DNA of 64,000 bases from the NCBI RefSeq assembly GCF_016918855.1, contig NZ_JADKYB010000010.1:268375-332374 (forward strand), read 5' to 3'. The stretch's first letter is position 1. Each line of letters starts with the position of its first letter. Source of the DNA: Actinacidiphila acididurans. Its GTDB lineage: Bacteria; Actinomycetota; Actinomycetes; Streptomycetales; Streptomycetaceae. The notes beneath the pieces are model-generated. The model had not been told where the DNA came from and did no database searches. It saw nothing but the letters and a program-made list of their open reading frames with translations. The translations under genes were made by a program, and so were the position numbers. This document shows positions 54,709 through 64,000 of the stretch, one piece after another.

Positions 54709-57700
54709 ATGGCCCGTCTCGGCCCGGGCCCCGGCCCTGGACCCGCCGCCGGCCGGCGTCTGCTGATCGCCGCCGCTGTTGCCCGCCACCTCCGGGCCCC
54801 GGAACTCGACAAGCCGACCCTCGTAGGCGCCCGCTCCGACATCATCGACCTGTTCACCCGCACCCTCGGGTACACCCTTCTGCCGGAGCCGGGCATCGAC
54901 CCCTCCGAGGCGGACCTCACGCAACGAATGCGGGCCCTGTGCCGGCAGCGGATCCGGCCCGACGACCACCTCGTGATGTATCTCAGCTGCCATGGCCAGA
55001 TCCTGGAGAACGGCCGCCACGTCCTGATGGCCGCGGACGCGGACCCCGACGACGAAGCCTTCCTGCTGCCGACGGTCCGGCTGGCCGAAGCCATGCTGCT
55101 GGACACCCCCTTACGTCGCCTGCTCCTCGTCCTCGACACCTGCTACTCGGGCCAGGGAGGCAACCAGGCCGCAGCCGCCGCGCTCAGCAGCATGGAACGC
55201 GACTGGACCGGGCCGTCAGACTCCGGCCTGGTCGTCGTCGCCGCAACGCGCCCATTCGAACAGGCACATCCCGGCGCCCTCCCCCGGCTGCTCGCCGAGG
55301 CCGTCGACGCCCCTTCCACGGCCGGGCGGATTCCGGCTGCTCTGGACCTGGGAGCCGTGGTCGGCGCCATGAACGCCAACCCCGCACGCCCCGCTCATCA
55401 GCACATCGGCTGGACCGCCATCGGCCTGAACGGACCGGTCCCCGCCTTCCTGCCCAACCCCCGGCACCGCCCGGACGAAGCCGGCCTCGACCTACGGTTC
55501 CAGGGCGCTCTCAGCTGGGAGTCCGAAGCGGACCGGCGCGAGGCGGAGTTCCGTACGCGTTTCCTCCCGAGCGCCAAGGGCACGCTCCCTGACGACGACG
55601 GCGTGCCGGCCGCGGACAACGCCCCAGGACCGGCAGCGGACAACGGAGCCTGGTGGTTCACCGGCCGGCACGCAGCACTCACCGATGTCTCGCGCTGGCT
55701 CGCCTCCCCTTCCCCGGCACAGCCCGCCCTCGTCGTCACCGCCGGCCCGGGCGTGGGCAAGACCGCGCTCCTCGGCCTCGTGGCCGCCCTCGCGGAACCC
55801 GCACGTCGAAGGTCCGTTCCCGTCGACGGCATCGGTCTGCCCGCTGGCGCCCTGCCGCCGTCCGGAGCGGTCGACATCGCCGTCTACGCCGGCGGCCTGA
55901 CCGTCGCACAGATCCGCGTCGGCATCGCAGCCGCCCTGGGCACCGCCGAGAACGACACCACCGGACTGATCGCCGCGCTGCGCGCCCGCCTGCACCGCAC
56001 CGAACGTCCCTTCACCCTGCTCATCGACGCCCTGGACGAGGCCGCCGACCCCCACGAGCTGATCACCTTCCTGCTGCGCCCCCTCCTTGCCGCGGGAACC
56101 GACGGCCACGGCCCGCCGGTACGGATGCTCCTGGGCACCCGCCCGCACCTGCTGCCCCTTCTCGAACCGGGTGGCGAACAGGCGCTCTACGGCCGCGCGA
56201 CCGGCTGGCCCCGGCCCCACGTGATCGACCTGGGTGACGAGCGGTACGCCGACCCCGACGGCCTGCTCCGGTACACCATCCGGTGCCTGCTCGACGGGCA
56301 CCGGGCAAGCCCGTACCGGTTGGTCCCGCCCGCCCACGCGCGGGCCGCGGCGCAGGCCGTCGTACGCGCTGCGGCCGGCTCCTTCCTCGTCGCCCGGATC
56401 GTCGCCGGAACCCTGGCTGCCCGCGACACGGCAGCCGACCCGGCCGACGCCCGCTGGGTCCGCTCCCTGCCCAGCATGGTCGGCCCCGCCATGCAGGCGG
56501 ACCTCGACAGCAGACTCGGCGCGGCCGCGGGCCGCGCGGAGGACCTTCTGCGCCCGCTGGCGTACGCGCTGGGGCAGGGGCTGCCCTGGGCGGGGGTGTG
56601 GGCGTCGCTGGCCGCCAAGGTGTCCGGGCGCACGTACACGGACGCCGACCTGGAATGGCTGCAGGCACACGCGGGTGCCTACGTCGTCGAATCGCAGGAG
56701 GCGGGCCGGTCCGTGTACCGCCTGTACCACCAGGCGCTGGCCGACCACTTGCGCGGGGGCAGCGCCGACGCGCGTTCGGTGCACCGGGCGTTCGTCGAGG
56801 TCCTCAGCGACGTGCCCTACGGCGTCGACGCGACCCGCGACTGGTCCCGGGCCCACCCCTACGCACTGCGCCACCTTGGGGCGCACGCCGTGGCGTCCGG
56901 TCGGATCGACACGCTGGTGTCCGACGTCGGCTACCTGGTCCACTCCGACCCCGAGGGTCTGCTGTCGGCACTGCCGCACACGCGCACGGCATTCGGCCGC
57001 ACCGTCCGGGCGGTGTACACGGCGTCCGCTGTCGCCCACCGCGGGTCCTCGCCCGCGCGCCGGCACCGACTCCTCGCCCTCGACGCCGCCCGGTACAGGG
57101 CGACCGGCCTTGCACGTGGGCTGAACGACGGGCTGGCGGTGCGCCCGCGGTGGGCGACCGGCGGCATGCTCAATCCTTTCGCGCATTCGGTGATCGCAGG
57201 CTCCTCCTCCCAGGTGGCTCACGGCGAGGTCGACGGCTCGGCGGTCCTGGTCACGGGGCTCGACACCGCGGTAGCGGTGCTCGACCTCGTGACGGGTCGG
57301 GCCAAGGCCGTCTTCACCGGTCACCGCGTTCGGTTCGGCCGCCCCGGCCCCACGGTGGCCTGCGGCACGGTCGACGGCGAGCCGGTCGGAGTGTCACGGC
57401 TACCGGGGGACGACGGCGACGAGGTCCTCGTGTGGGACTTGAGGACCGGAATTCCGCGGTGCGCGCTCGTCGGCCACCCGAGCGGCCTCTCGGCCATGAC
57501 GTGCACGACGGTGGACGACGCACCGGTCGTCGTCACGGCCGTCGACGACCGGATCATGGTGTGGGACCTGCGGACAGGCAGTATGCGGGCCGAACTGGGC
57601 GACGGCGTACGCGCCGTCGCGTGCGCCGAGGTGGACGGGATCCCCGTCGCGGTGACCGCGAGTGAGCAGGTGCGCCTGTTCAACCTGCGGACCCTGGAGG

Positions 57701-58977
57701 AGATGCCCACGCCGATCGCCCCTCGGAGCCAGGTGGTGGACATGGCCTGCCTCGTCGTCGACGGTGTGGTGCTGCTGGTCGTAGGGGCGACCCGTGGATT
57801 CGGCGCCGCCATGAACGACGGCCGCATCTCCGTCTGGGAATTGGCCACCGGACATCAGCGTGAGACGCCCCTGCCCGCGGTGACCACCATCGACACGGTC
57901 CACTGCACCTATGCCGACGGCATCCCGGTGGCCGTGACGTCCGGCGCCGGAAACACCCTGGTGTGGGACCTGCGCGAGGGACCCGACCTTGCCGAGCCGA
58001 TCGAAGGGCCGGCTTTCGACAACGCAGCCGTCGCTGTCGGGAGGATGGACGGCACGCCGGTCGCCGCCACAGTCGGCGGCGAGGACTGGGGCGACGGCAT
58101 GCACATCGGGCAGGTGTTGCTGTGGAATCTGCGGGACGGCAGCAGAATCGCAGACATCCGCGGCCACTCCTGGCCGGTGCAACGGGTCGCCCTGGCCGGG
58201 GCCGGCTCCGGGACCTCACTCCTCGTGCTCACCGCAGGAAGCGGCCGCCCTTATCCCCCCGAGCCCGAGGTCCAGGTGTGGGACTCCGCCACGCGCACGG
58301 CCCGCGACCTGGTCCGGCCCGCCGAAACCACCCTCCAGGGCGTGGCGGACGTCGACGGCCGGAGCGTGGCCGTCTTCGTAGAGGAATTGCCCGATGAACG
58401 GCACCGCGCCGTTCTCCGGGACGTGACGGACGACCAGGAGGTCGGCCGTTTCGGCCTCGGCGCCGGAACAACGGCCATCGCACCGGTGACCGGCACGCCC
58501 GTGCTCCTCACCGCACGCCGCATCGAGAAGGCGAATCCGGAGACGGCTCACGCGCTGAGGGTGTGGGACCTGCGGACCCGCAGATGCCGCGCCGAGTACC
58601 GCCTGCCACGTCACGAGCACGTCTCCCACCTGGAGACCGCGCTGGTGAACGGCCGGCCTTCCGCAGTTGTGGTGTACGGGGACGGCCACTTCGCCGTCGT
58701 GGACCTCCACGACGGACGGTGCGCCGCCTCCTTCGGCACCACAGGTCCGGCGGACGTCCTGGCCTGCACGAACTCACCGCTGTATTCCCTCGCGGCCCTC
58801 GTGACAAAGACCGACCGGCAGCTGATCGAGATCCGAGACCTCCGCTCGGGAACCCTGCGTGATGCCTTTCCGACCCCTTATCCGGTCACAGCTTTGGCGT
58901 TCGACGCCGAGAGCCTGGTGGTCGCAGCCGACCGGGAAGTCCTCGTCCTGGACATCGACGCCGCACGGCTTCCCTGA
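54709..58977 (+). CDS. Caspase-like/STAND NTPase/beta-propeller protein
   Basis: 1422 residues from the ATG at 54709 (a TTG lies 3 nt upstream). Residues ~15-240 are a peptidase C14 (caspase-like) domain with the His-Cys dyad His95 (YLSCHGQ) and Cys145 (VLDTCYSG). Residues ~315-620 are a STAND/NACHT-type P-loop NTPase with TGRHAAL, GPGVGKT (346-352) and Walker B LLIDALDE (437-444), followed by a helical stretch. From about residue 800 to the end are about a dozen WD-like blades, each ending in phrases such as VWDLRTG, LWNLRDG or VVDLHDG, enough for two propellers. Such proteins sense an intruder molecule through the propeller, oligomerise with NTP and activate the protease. No transmembrane segment was seen. 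Confidence 0.85.
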   Translation: MARLGPGPGPGPAAGRRLLIAAAVARHLRAPELDKPTLVGARSDIIDLFTRTLGYTLLPEPGIDPSEADLTQRMRALCRQRIRPDDHLVMYLSCHGQILENGRHVLMAADADPDDEAFLLPTVRLAEAMLLDTPLRRLLLVLDTCYSGQGGNQAAAAALSSMERDWTGPSDSGLVVVAATRPFEQAHPGALPRLLAEAVDAPSTAGRIPAALDLGAVVGAMNANPARPAHQHIGWTAIGLNGPVPAFLPNPRHRPDEAGLDLRFQGALSWESEADRREAEFRTRFLPSAKGTLPDDDGVPAADNAPGPAADNGAWWFTGRHAALTDVSRWLASPSPAQPALVVTAGPGVGKTALLGLVAALAEPARRRSVPVDGIGLPAGALPPSGAVDIAVYAGGLTVAQIRVGIAAALGTAENDTTGLIAALRARLHRTERPFTLLIDALDEAADPHELITFLLRPLLAAGTDGHGPPVRMLLGTRPHLLPLLEPGGEQALYGRATGWPRPHVIDLGDERYADPDGLLRYTIRCLLDGHRASPYRLVPPAHARAAAQAVVRAAAGSFLVARIVAGTLAARDTAADPADARWVRSLPSMVGPAMQADLDSRLGAAAGRAEDLLRPLAYALGQGLPWAGVWASLAAKVSGRTYTDADLEWLQAHAGAYVVESQEAGRSVYRLYHQALADHLRGGSADARSVHRAFVEVLSDVPYGVDATRDWSRAHPYALRHLGAHAVASGRIDTLVSDVGYLVHSDPEGLLSALPHTRTAFGRTVRAVYTASAVAHRGSSPARRHRLLALDAARYRATGLARGLNDGLAVRPRWATGGMLNPFAHSVIAGSSSQVAHGEVDGSAVLVTGLDTAVAVLDLVTGRAKAVFTGHRVRFGRPGPTVACGTVDGEPVGVSRLPGDDGDEVLVWDLRTGIPRCALVGHPSGLSAMTCTTVDDAPVVVTAVDDRIMVWDLRTGSMRAELGDGVRAVACAEVDGIPVAVTASEQVRLFNLRTLEEMPTPIAPRSQVVDMACLVVDGVVLLVVGATRGFGAAMNDGRISVWELATGHQRETPLPAVTTIDTVHCTYADGIPVAVTSGAGNTLVWDLREGPDLAEPIEGPAFDNAAVAVGRMDGTPVAATVGGEDWGDGMHIGQVLLWNLRDGSRIADIRGHSWPVQRVALAGAGSGTSLLVLTAGSGRPYPPEPEVQVWDSATRTARDLVRPAETTLQGVADVDGRSVAVFVEELPDERHRAVLRDVTDDQEVGRFGLGAGTTAIAPVTGTPVLLTARRIEKANPETAHALRVWDLRTRRCRAEYRLPRHEHVSHLETALVNGRPSAVVVYGDGHFAVVDLHDGRCAASFGTTGPADVLACTNSPLYSLAALVTKTDRQLIEIRDLRSGTLRDAFPTPYPVTALAFDAESLVVAADREVLVLDIDAARLP

Positions 58978-58996
58978 GCACGTCGGGGACGCGGGA

Positions 58997-59027
58997 CACC
59001 CCGGCCGGGAGGTCCCGGGCCGGGGTG
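58997..59027. terminator. Hairpin terminator after caspase-STAND gene
   Basis: CACCCCGGCC... pairs with ...GGCCGGGGTG across a short loop, with one bulge. It starts 20 bp past the stop codon, between convergent genes. Confidence 0.6.
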
Positions 59028-59031
59028 CCTT

Positions 59032-59058
59032 GCCGGGCGCGCGATGGGCGCGCCCGGC
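59032..59058. terminator. Second hairpin terminator between convergent genes
   Basis: Perfect 11-bp arms (GCCGGGCGCGC at 59032-59042 and its complement at 59048-59058) enclose a 5-nt loop. It lies 50 bp beyond the stop of the minus-strand GH3 gene and can stop transcription from both sides. Confidence 0.7.
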
Positions 59059-59107
59059 TCGTCCGCGTCAGTGCACGTCAGTCAACGTCGGATCGCATCG
59101 GATCGCG

Positions 59108-62100
59108 TCAGGCGTGCGCGGCCGCCGCGAAGGCGAACCAGTTGAGGCGGGTGGGGGCGGAGGGGGTCAGGAAGATGTCGTGGACGCCGGCGATCTTGCC
59201 CGCGATCTGGGCGGTGAAGGTGTCGTAGAGGACGTTGTTGCCCGAGGTGGCGGCCTGGACGGTGGCCAGGAGCGTGCCGCCGGAGGCGGTGGTGGGGGCG
59301 TCGGCCCAGATCTGGACGGTGAGGTTACGGGTGGTGTCGTCGGGGGCGAGGCGGATCTCGGCGCGGTCCGGGCCGGTGTGCCCGAAGTCGACGTTGCGGT
59401 AGGTCCAGGTGCTGCCGGCCGGCATGGGGATCTGCAGGCCGAACTGGTTGCCGCCGAAGCCCCAGGTGGTGGCGGCGGCCTTGTCGCCGGTCGTCGCGTC
59501 GTAGTTCTCCGCCTGGATCATCGTGTAGGCGTTCTTGGGGGCCTGGTTGGTCAGCGTCAGGACGCGCCGGCCGGTGATGTCGGGGTTCCTGACCAGCGTC
59601 GCGGTGACCACCACCTCGCCGTCGCCCGTGCCGGTCGCGGTGACCAGGCCGACGGCGTCGACGGTCGCCAGCGCGGTGGGTCCGCCGTCGGTGCCGGTGA
59701 CCTGCCACTTCAGTTCGGAGTCGGGGACGGTCAGGTAGGTGCCGGCCAGGTAGTAGGCGTTGGGGTTCTCGCTGAACAGGCCGGAGTACACCGCGGTCTG
59801 CTGGTTGGTGCCCTTGAACCGCTGGATGTTGTCGTTGGGGCCGAAGCCGCTGCCGGTGCGCAGGAGGATGTAGTCGACCGTCATCGCCTTCGCGCCGATG
59901 GTGACCTGGTCGGCGGCGCGCTGGTTGGTGACGAGGACCTCCCGGGTGGCCCGGCTGTCCCCGGAAGTGGCCGTCACCAGTACGGTGCCGTTGCCGCCGC
60001 CGGTGGCCTGCAGGACGCCGGTGCCGGCGTTGATCGTCGCCAGCCGGGTGGGCGAGCCGTTCGGGGCCGACACCGACCACTGCACCGGGGAGACCGAGGT
60101 GGCCGGCGTGAGCTCGGCGCTCAGGGCGAGGGTGCCGCCGCGCTCGCGGATCGAGTCGAGGGTGTCCTGCTCCGCGATGGCGATCTTCTGGGTGGTCTCC
60201 TGCGCGGTGCCGAACTTCAGCCACTCGAGCCGGGTGCCCCGGCGTTCGGCCACCACGTAGACGTCGTAGCGCGATCCGCCGGAGCGGGAGGGCGCCGAGA
60301 CCTTCGCGGCCGTGTTCATCCAGCCGGGCTTGATGTAGGCGTATCTGTACGGCTGCCCGCCGGCGTCCTTGCCGTTCTGCCCGGCCGGGGAGCCGGGGTA
60401 GGGCAGGTTGCCGTACGGCTGGCCGGAGACGGCGATGGGCCCGCGGCCCAGTCCCGTGGGCAGGTTGGGGACCGGCCGGGTGTCCTGGACCGGGAACGAC
60501 GCGAGCGGCGAGGCGGACTTCAGGGCCGTGGCGGGCGAGCCGGCCGGGAGGGCGTAGACCTTGACCGTCCCGGTGCGGTCGGAACCGGCGCGCAGGGTCA
60601 ACCACTTCGTGCCGGCCGGCATCGCGACGTCCTTGAAGGCGATCCACGCCCCGTCGTGGCGGAACTCCACGGCCGTGTCGGAGTGGAAAGCATCGGAGGC
60701 GGAGAGCAGTTCGATGTCCGTCATCCGGCCGCCGAGGTCGCTGTAGTCGTCGAAGTCCTCGGCCAGGGCCTGCCGGTTGAGGTCGCGGTGGGCCGCGGCC
60801 CGGCCGCCGTTCGCGGTGGTCACCTGGAGGGTGACGTCCTTGCCGGCGTCGGAGGAGGACTTCGCCGCCTTGATGCGGTAGGCGCCGGGCTCGACGATGT
60901 ACGCGCCGGTCTCGACGTCCCACACGCCGAGCTTGTCCTGGAGGTCGATGTCGTAGGAGAAGCGCCGCGACTCGCCGGGGGCTATGCCCCGGAGCCGGCC
61001 GAAGGCGATCAGGCGGTTGTTGGGCTGGACGATCCGCGACGCGGTGCCGGTGTACCGGCTGTAGATCTGGACGACCTCGTCGCTCACGCGCTGCCCGGTG
61101 TTGGTCAGGCGCCCGGAGACGGTGAACGTCCCCTGCGCGACCTTGGAGACCTTCAGGTCGGAGTAGGCGAAGGAGGTGTACGTCAGGCCGTATCCGAACG
61201 GGTAGAGCGCGTCCCCGGTGAAGTACTGGTAGGTGCGGCCGCCCTTGATGATGTCGTACGTCAGCAGGCCGGTGGGGACGGTGCCGTTGAGGTTGCCGAG
61301 GTTGTCGTTGCCGGCCTCGTCGTAGGCGGGCCACCGGTAGGACTCCGGCGGGTGGTCCTCGCTCGCGCCGGTCATCGACGCGATCGACTCGTACCAGGTC
61401 GCGGTGAGCCGGCCGGCCGGGGAGTACGCCGGGACGGAGCCGCCGGTGCCGAGGTGGCCCGGGTAGGCGCTGTAGGAGCCGTAGGGCTGGTAGACGTCCG
61501 CGGTGGGGGCCCAGCCGGTGGCGGGCACCGAGTACCCGTCGTCGAACAGCGCGCTGACCAGGGCGCTGCCCTCTTCCTGCCCGGAGTGGCCGATCTCGAC
61601 GATCGCCTTGACCCTGGGGTTGTCGTGGACGGCCTTGTCGATGGTCATCGGGCTGCCGGTCTTCACGATCAGGACGACGTCGCGGCCCTTGGTGCCGGTC
61701 AGGTAGTCGATGTTGCGCATCTGCTGGTCGCTCAGGCCCGTGCGGTACAGGTCGACGGCCTCGCGGGCGTTCAGGTGCGGCTCGTAACCGACGACGAGGA
61801 GGACGGGGGCGTCGGCGGGGGCGCCGGCCAGCGCGGACTCGATGGCCTGCTCACTGGTCTGCACGGACTGCAGGTCGAACGTGTACTCGCCGGGCAGGGA
61901 GTCGGCCACGGTGTCGGAGCCGCTGCGGTCGAACGGGGCGGTGGCGATGTCCGGGCCGCCGGTGTGCTGCTCGTCGCGGTACGGGCCGACGTGGCCCTCG
62001 GTGGTGTCCGCGACGATCCCCCCGGCCTGCGCACCGGAGGTGATCAGGCGCAGGTAGCTGCCGTTGTTGACGTCCTCGTCGTCCTGGTCGTACGCCATCG

Positions 62101-63940
62101 CGCTCAGGCCGTAGCTGTTGTTGGCGCCGTCACCGGCCACCGGGCTGTACAGGCCGTACTTGCCGTCGGGGGTGGGGACGAGCCGCAGCTTCTGGTAGTT
62201 GACGTACTGCGTCGCGCCGCTCACCAGGCTGGCCTGGCCGGGCGCCGAGGTGTTGTTGACGAGCGCGCCGCCGTTCGCCGGCGAGGCCGTCACGTGCGGG
62301 ACCTGCACGAAGCGGTCGTTGACCGGCGTGCGCAGCAGCTTGTCGAGGCCCCCGTAGTCGTACACCTCGAACAGCAGGTCGGTCTCGGTGCTCTGAACGG
62401 CGTTGTCGGTCTTCGGGGTTCCGGCGGCGAGGACGGGCGTGTCGGACGCGGTCGAGGAACCGGGCTCGCTGAACGCGTTGTTCGCGCTCTTGAGGTACTT
62501 GCCGTTGCTCGCCTTCAGCGCGACCGTGTCGACGGCCCGGCTGTAGTGGACGTTCCCGGCGCCGAGCTTGTTCTGCAGCGCGTCCTTCAGGGGGATCGCG
62601 TAGGCCCAGTTGCCGGTGTAGTGGTCCTTGAGGACCTCCTCGCCCATGGAACCGAGCAGGACCGCCGCCCGGGTGGCCTTGCCGCGCAGCGGGAGGGTGT
62701 CGTCGTCGTTCTTGAGCAGGACGATCTGCTCCTGGGAGGCGCGCATCGCGATCGGCCGGTTGCCCGGCAGCAGGGAGCTGCGGGTCACGGCGGTACGGGC
62801 GATGTAGGGGCTGCGGATCCGCAACTGGTCCAGGTCGCCCAGGCGCAGGCTCAGCGCCAGGCTGCGCTGCGCGTTGTCGTCGAGGTCCTGCTCGGTGAGC
62901 AGCCCGCGGGCCAGCGCGTCGTAGATCTGCGCGACCGGGTCGCCGTACGAGCGGAAGCTCCAGGACATCTGGCCGTTGCGGACGCCCTGGGCGCTGCCGC
63001 GGGAGCGGCCGGTGGGGTCGTCGGCGAAGTAGCGCTGGCTGTGCACCCACATGCTCGAGCCGCTGCCGTAGTCGTTGACGGTGCGGAACTCGTGGTGGCC
63101 GGTGCCCTCGAAGTCCGGCGTCCACTCCTGGAGCATCTCCTGGAGGAACGGGCTGACCGAGACCGGCTTGCCGTTGACGAGGTGGTAGCAGGTCATCACG
63201 CTCTTGGCGTTGCCCGAGGCGATGCACAGCCAGAAGGACTTGACGTAGTACTCCCGGGCGACGCGGGGCGGCATCACCGTGTTGGTCCACAGCCGGTTGA
63301 TCTCGTTGTTGTAGCCCAGGAAGTGCTTGAGGGTGGGCAGGAACTGCTGGTAGCCGTCCGCGCTGCGCTGGTTCATCGCGCCGGTCATCGCCCGGCCGAG
63401 GGTGCCGATGAGGTGGGCGTCCTCGCCCATCGACTCGTAGGCGCGGCCCGCACGCGGGTCGCGCAGGATGTCCAGGACGGGCACCAGGCGGTTGGTGGGG
63501 CCGTTGTCGGCGAGGGACTCGGTCGCCACGATGTCGCCGATGTGCTGGAACAGGTCCTCGTCCCAGGACTGGGACATGCCCAGGGGGCTGGGGAACACGG
63601 TGGCGTGCTTGCTGTCCTTGACGCCGTGCAGGCCCTCGCCGCCGCCGCTGCGGCCGGCGTTGAGGCCGAGGCGCGGGACGGCGGACGAGACGCTGCCGGT
63701 GCTGATCGCGATCTTCTCCTCCAGCGTCAGACGCTGCATGAGGTCGCTCAGGCGCGCGCCGGCGTCGGCGGTGTCGTCGCGGAAGAGGAAGTCGACCAAC
63801 GGGGCGCCGGACGGCGCGGACGACGCGGACGGGGCGGAGGCGTGGGCCGTGCCGGGCAGGCCCATGCCTGCCAGGACGCTGCCGCCGACCGCCAATCCGC
63901 CGGTTCTCAGGATCTGCCGACGTGACGGCTTGCCGCTCAT
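59108..63940 (-). CDS. Secreted multidomain GH3 glycoside hydrolase
   Basis: 1610 residues with GGAGGAAG before the ATG. A Tat signal (SRRQILRTGG, Arg7-Arg8, hydrophobic stretch, likely cut after AHA at residue 34) exports it folded. The GH3 catalytic core has KHFLGYNN near 205 and a nucleophile block FRTVNDYGSG near 290, where family members usually read SDW. The second GH3 half carries MRASQEQIVLLKN near 400 and NPRVKAIVEIGHSGQEEGSAL near 775, followed by a fibronectin-III-like part (YPFGYGLTYTSF). An insertion of about 200 residues splits the two halves. The C-terminal ~550 residues hold CBM6-like modules (GAWIAFKDVAMP and MIQAENYDATTGD) and bacterial-Ig-like repeats. It probably trims beta-linked sugars from polysaccharide outside the cell, and it is about twice the usual GH3 length. 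Confidence 0.87.
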   Translation of the reverse strand: MSGKPSRRQILRTGGLAVGGSVLAGMGLPGTAHASAPSASSAPSGAPLVDFLFRDDTADAGARLSDLMQRLTLEEKIAISTGSVSSAVPRLGLNAGRSGGGEGLHGVKDSKHATVFPSPLGMSQSWDEDLFQHIGDIVATESLADNGPTNRLVPVLDILRDPRAGRAYESMGEDAHLIGTLGRAMTGAMNQRSADGYQQFLPTLKHFLGYNNEINRLWTNTVMPPRVAREYYVKSFWLCIASGNAKSVMTCYHLVNGKPVSVSPFLQEMLQEWTPDFEGTGHHEFRTVNDYGSGSSMWVHSQRYFADDPTGRSRGSAQGVRNGQMSWSFRSYGDPVAQIYDALARGLLTEQDLDDNAQRSLALSLRLGDLDQLRIRSPYIARTAVTRSSLLPGNRPIAMRASQEQIVLLKNDDDTLPLRGKATRAAVLLGSMGEEVLKDHYTGNWAYAIPLKDALQNKLGAGNVHYSRAVDTVALKASNGKYLKSANNAFSEPGSSTASDTPVLAAGTPKTDNAVQSTETDLLFEVYDYGGLDKLLRTPVNDRFVQVPHVTASPANGGALVNNTSAPGQASLVSGATQYVNYQKLRLVPTPDGKYGLYSPVAGDGANNSYGLSAMAYDQDDEDVNNGSYLRLITSGAQAGGIVADTTEGHVGPYRDEQHTGGPDIATAPFDRSGSDTVADSLPGEYTFDLQSVQTSEQAIESALAGAPADAPVLLVVGYEPHLNAREAVDLYRTGLSDQQMRNIDYLTGTKGRDVVLIVKTGSPMTIDKAVHDNPRVKAIVEIGHSGQEEGSALVSALFDDGYSVPATGWAPTADVYQPYGSYSAYPGHLGTGGSVPAYSPAGRLTATWYESIASMTGASEDHPPESYRWPAYDEAGNDNLGNLNGTVPTGLLTYDIIKGGRTYQYFTGDALYPFGYGLTYTSFAYSDLKVSKVAQGTFTVSGRLTNTGQRVSDEVVQIYSRYTGTASRIVQPNNRLIAFGRLRGIAPGESRRFSYDIDLQDKLGVWDVETGAYIVEPGAYRIKAAKSSSDAGKDVTLQVTTANGGRAAAHRDLNRQALAEDFDDYSDLGGRMTDIELLSASDAFHSDTAVEFRHDGAWIAFKDVAMPAGTKWLTLRAGSDRTGTVKVYALPAGSPATALKSASPLASFPVQDTRPVPNLPTGLGRGPIAVSGQPYGNLPYPGSPAGQNGKDAGGQPYRYAYIKPGWMNTAAKVSAPSRSGGSRYDVYVVAERRGTRLEWLKFGTAQETTQKIAIAEQDTLDSIRERGGTLALSAELTPATSVSPVQWSVSAPNGSPTRLATINAGTGVLQATGGGNGTVLVTATSGDSRATREVLVTNQRAADQVTIGAKAMTVDYILLRTGSGFGPNDNIQRFKGTNQQTAVYSGLFSENPNAYYLAGTYLTVPDSELKWQVTGTDGGPTALATVDAVGLVTATGTGDGEVVVTATLVRNPDITGRRVLTLTNQAPKNAYTMIQAENYDATTGDKAAATTWGFGGNQFGLQIPMPAGSTWTYRNVDFGHTGPDRAEIRLAPDDTTRNLTVQIWADAPTTASGGTLLATVQAATSGNNVLYDTFTAQIAGKIAGVHDIFLTPSAPTRLNWFAFAAAAHA

Positions 63941-64000
63941 GGGATCTTCCTCCAGGTACTCAAAGGGGGTTCCGGGAACTGCAAGGGGGGAGTTCTGGGG
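63941..64000 (-). promoter_or_regulatory. Leader of the GH3 gene
   Basis: 60 bp upstream of the GH3 start, running to the window edge. It holds the ribosome site (GGAGGAAG) a few bases before the ATG; no promoter can be assigned in the visible part. Confidence 0.4.

Noticed and set aside
58859..63925. A 1688-codon plus-strand frame opposite the GH3 gene
   Set aside because: Val/Gly/Asp/Arg-rich shadow of the GH3 coding strand; it overlaps two hairpin terminators and the end of the caspase-STAND gene.

Overview
The window is high-GC actinomycete DNA. Codon third positions are strongly G/C, there are long antisense shadow reading frames, and the regulators, Tat-exported hydrolase and modular polyketide synthase all point to Streptomyces or a close relative. 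No rRNA, tRNA, insertion sequence or CRISPR array was seen.

Left flank (1-7136). A carboxylesterase, cut by the window edge, is followed by an N-terminally truncated SDR remnant. Next come a 14-helix drug exporter divergent from an HxlR regulator, and an NAD-dependent epimerase/reductase divergent from a MarR regulator. Last is an SRA-HNH modification-dependent endonuclease. Three short gene remnants (SDR, probable Ku tail, possible FAD-oxidoreductase tail) mark this flank as a much-rearranged boundary.

Core (7162-53601). This is a type I modular PKS cluster, mostly on the minus strand. PKS1 (7619 aa) carries a KSQ loading module and extension modules 1-4. PKS2 (5806 aa) carries modules 5-7 and a terminal thioesterase. 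Downstream of PKS2, with 4-nt ATGA overlaps, lie a 750-aa KAS III-like/cytochrome P450 fusion and an MGT-family glycosyltransferase; a type II thioesterase ends the operon. A second, free-standing P450 is divergent from PKS1. Read by colinearity, the assembly line makes a propionate-started octaketide with a C17 backbone. Off-loading through the module-1 hydroxyl would give an oxygen-poor 16-membered macrolactone with C8-C11 diene and C2-C3 enoate unsaturation. The two P450s, the glycosyltransferase and perhaps the KAS III-like domain would then decorate it. The KR of module 2 lacks its catalytic Ser, so a ketone at C13 is possible. No pathway regulator or deoxysugar genes are present in the window.

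Right flank (53640-64000). A frameshifted fragment matches the start of PKS1 in inverted orientation. It is followed by a two-gene unit, an alpha/beta-hydrolase and a caspase-STAND NTPase-beta-propeller protein of 1422 aa, which looks like a conflict or programmed-death system. Two hairpins separate it from a convergent, Tat-exported multidomain GH3 glycosidase. The MGT glycosyltransferase and secreted GH3 enzyme bracketing the PKS recall the OleI/OleR glucosylation-deglucosylation self-protection pair, but this link is inference.
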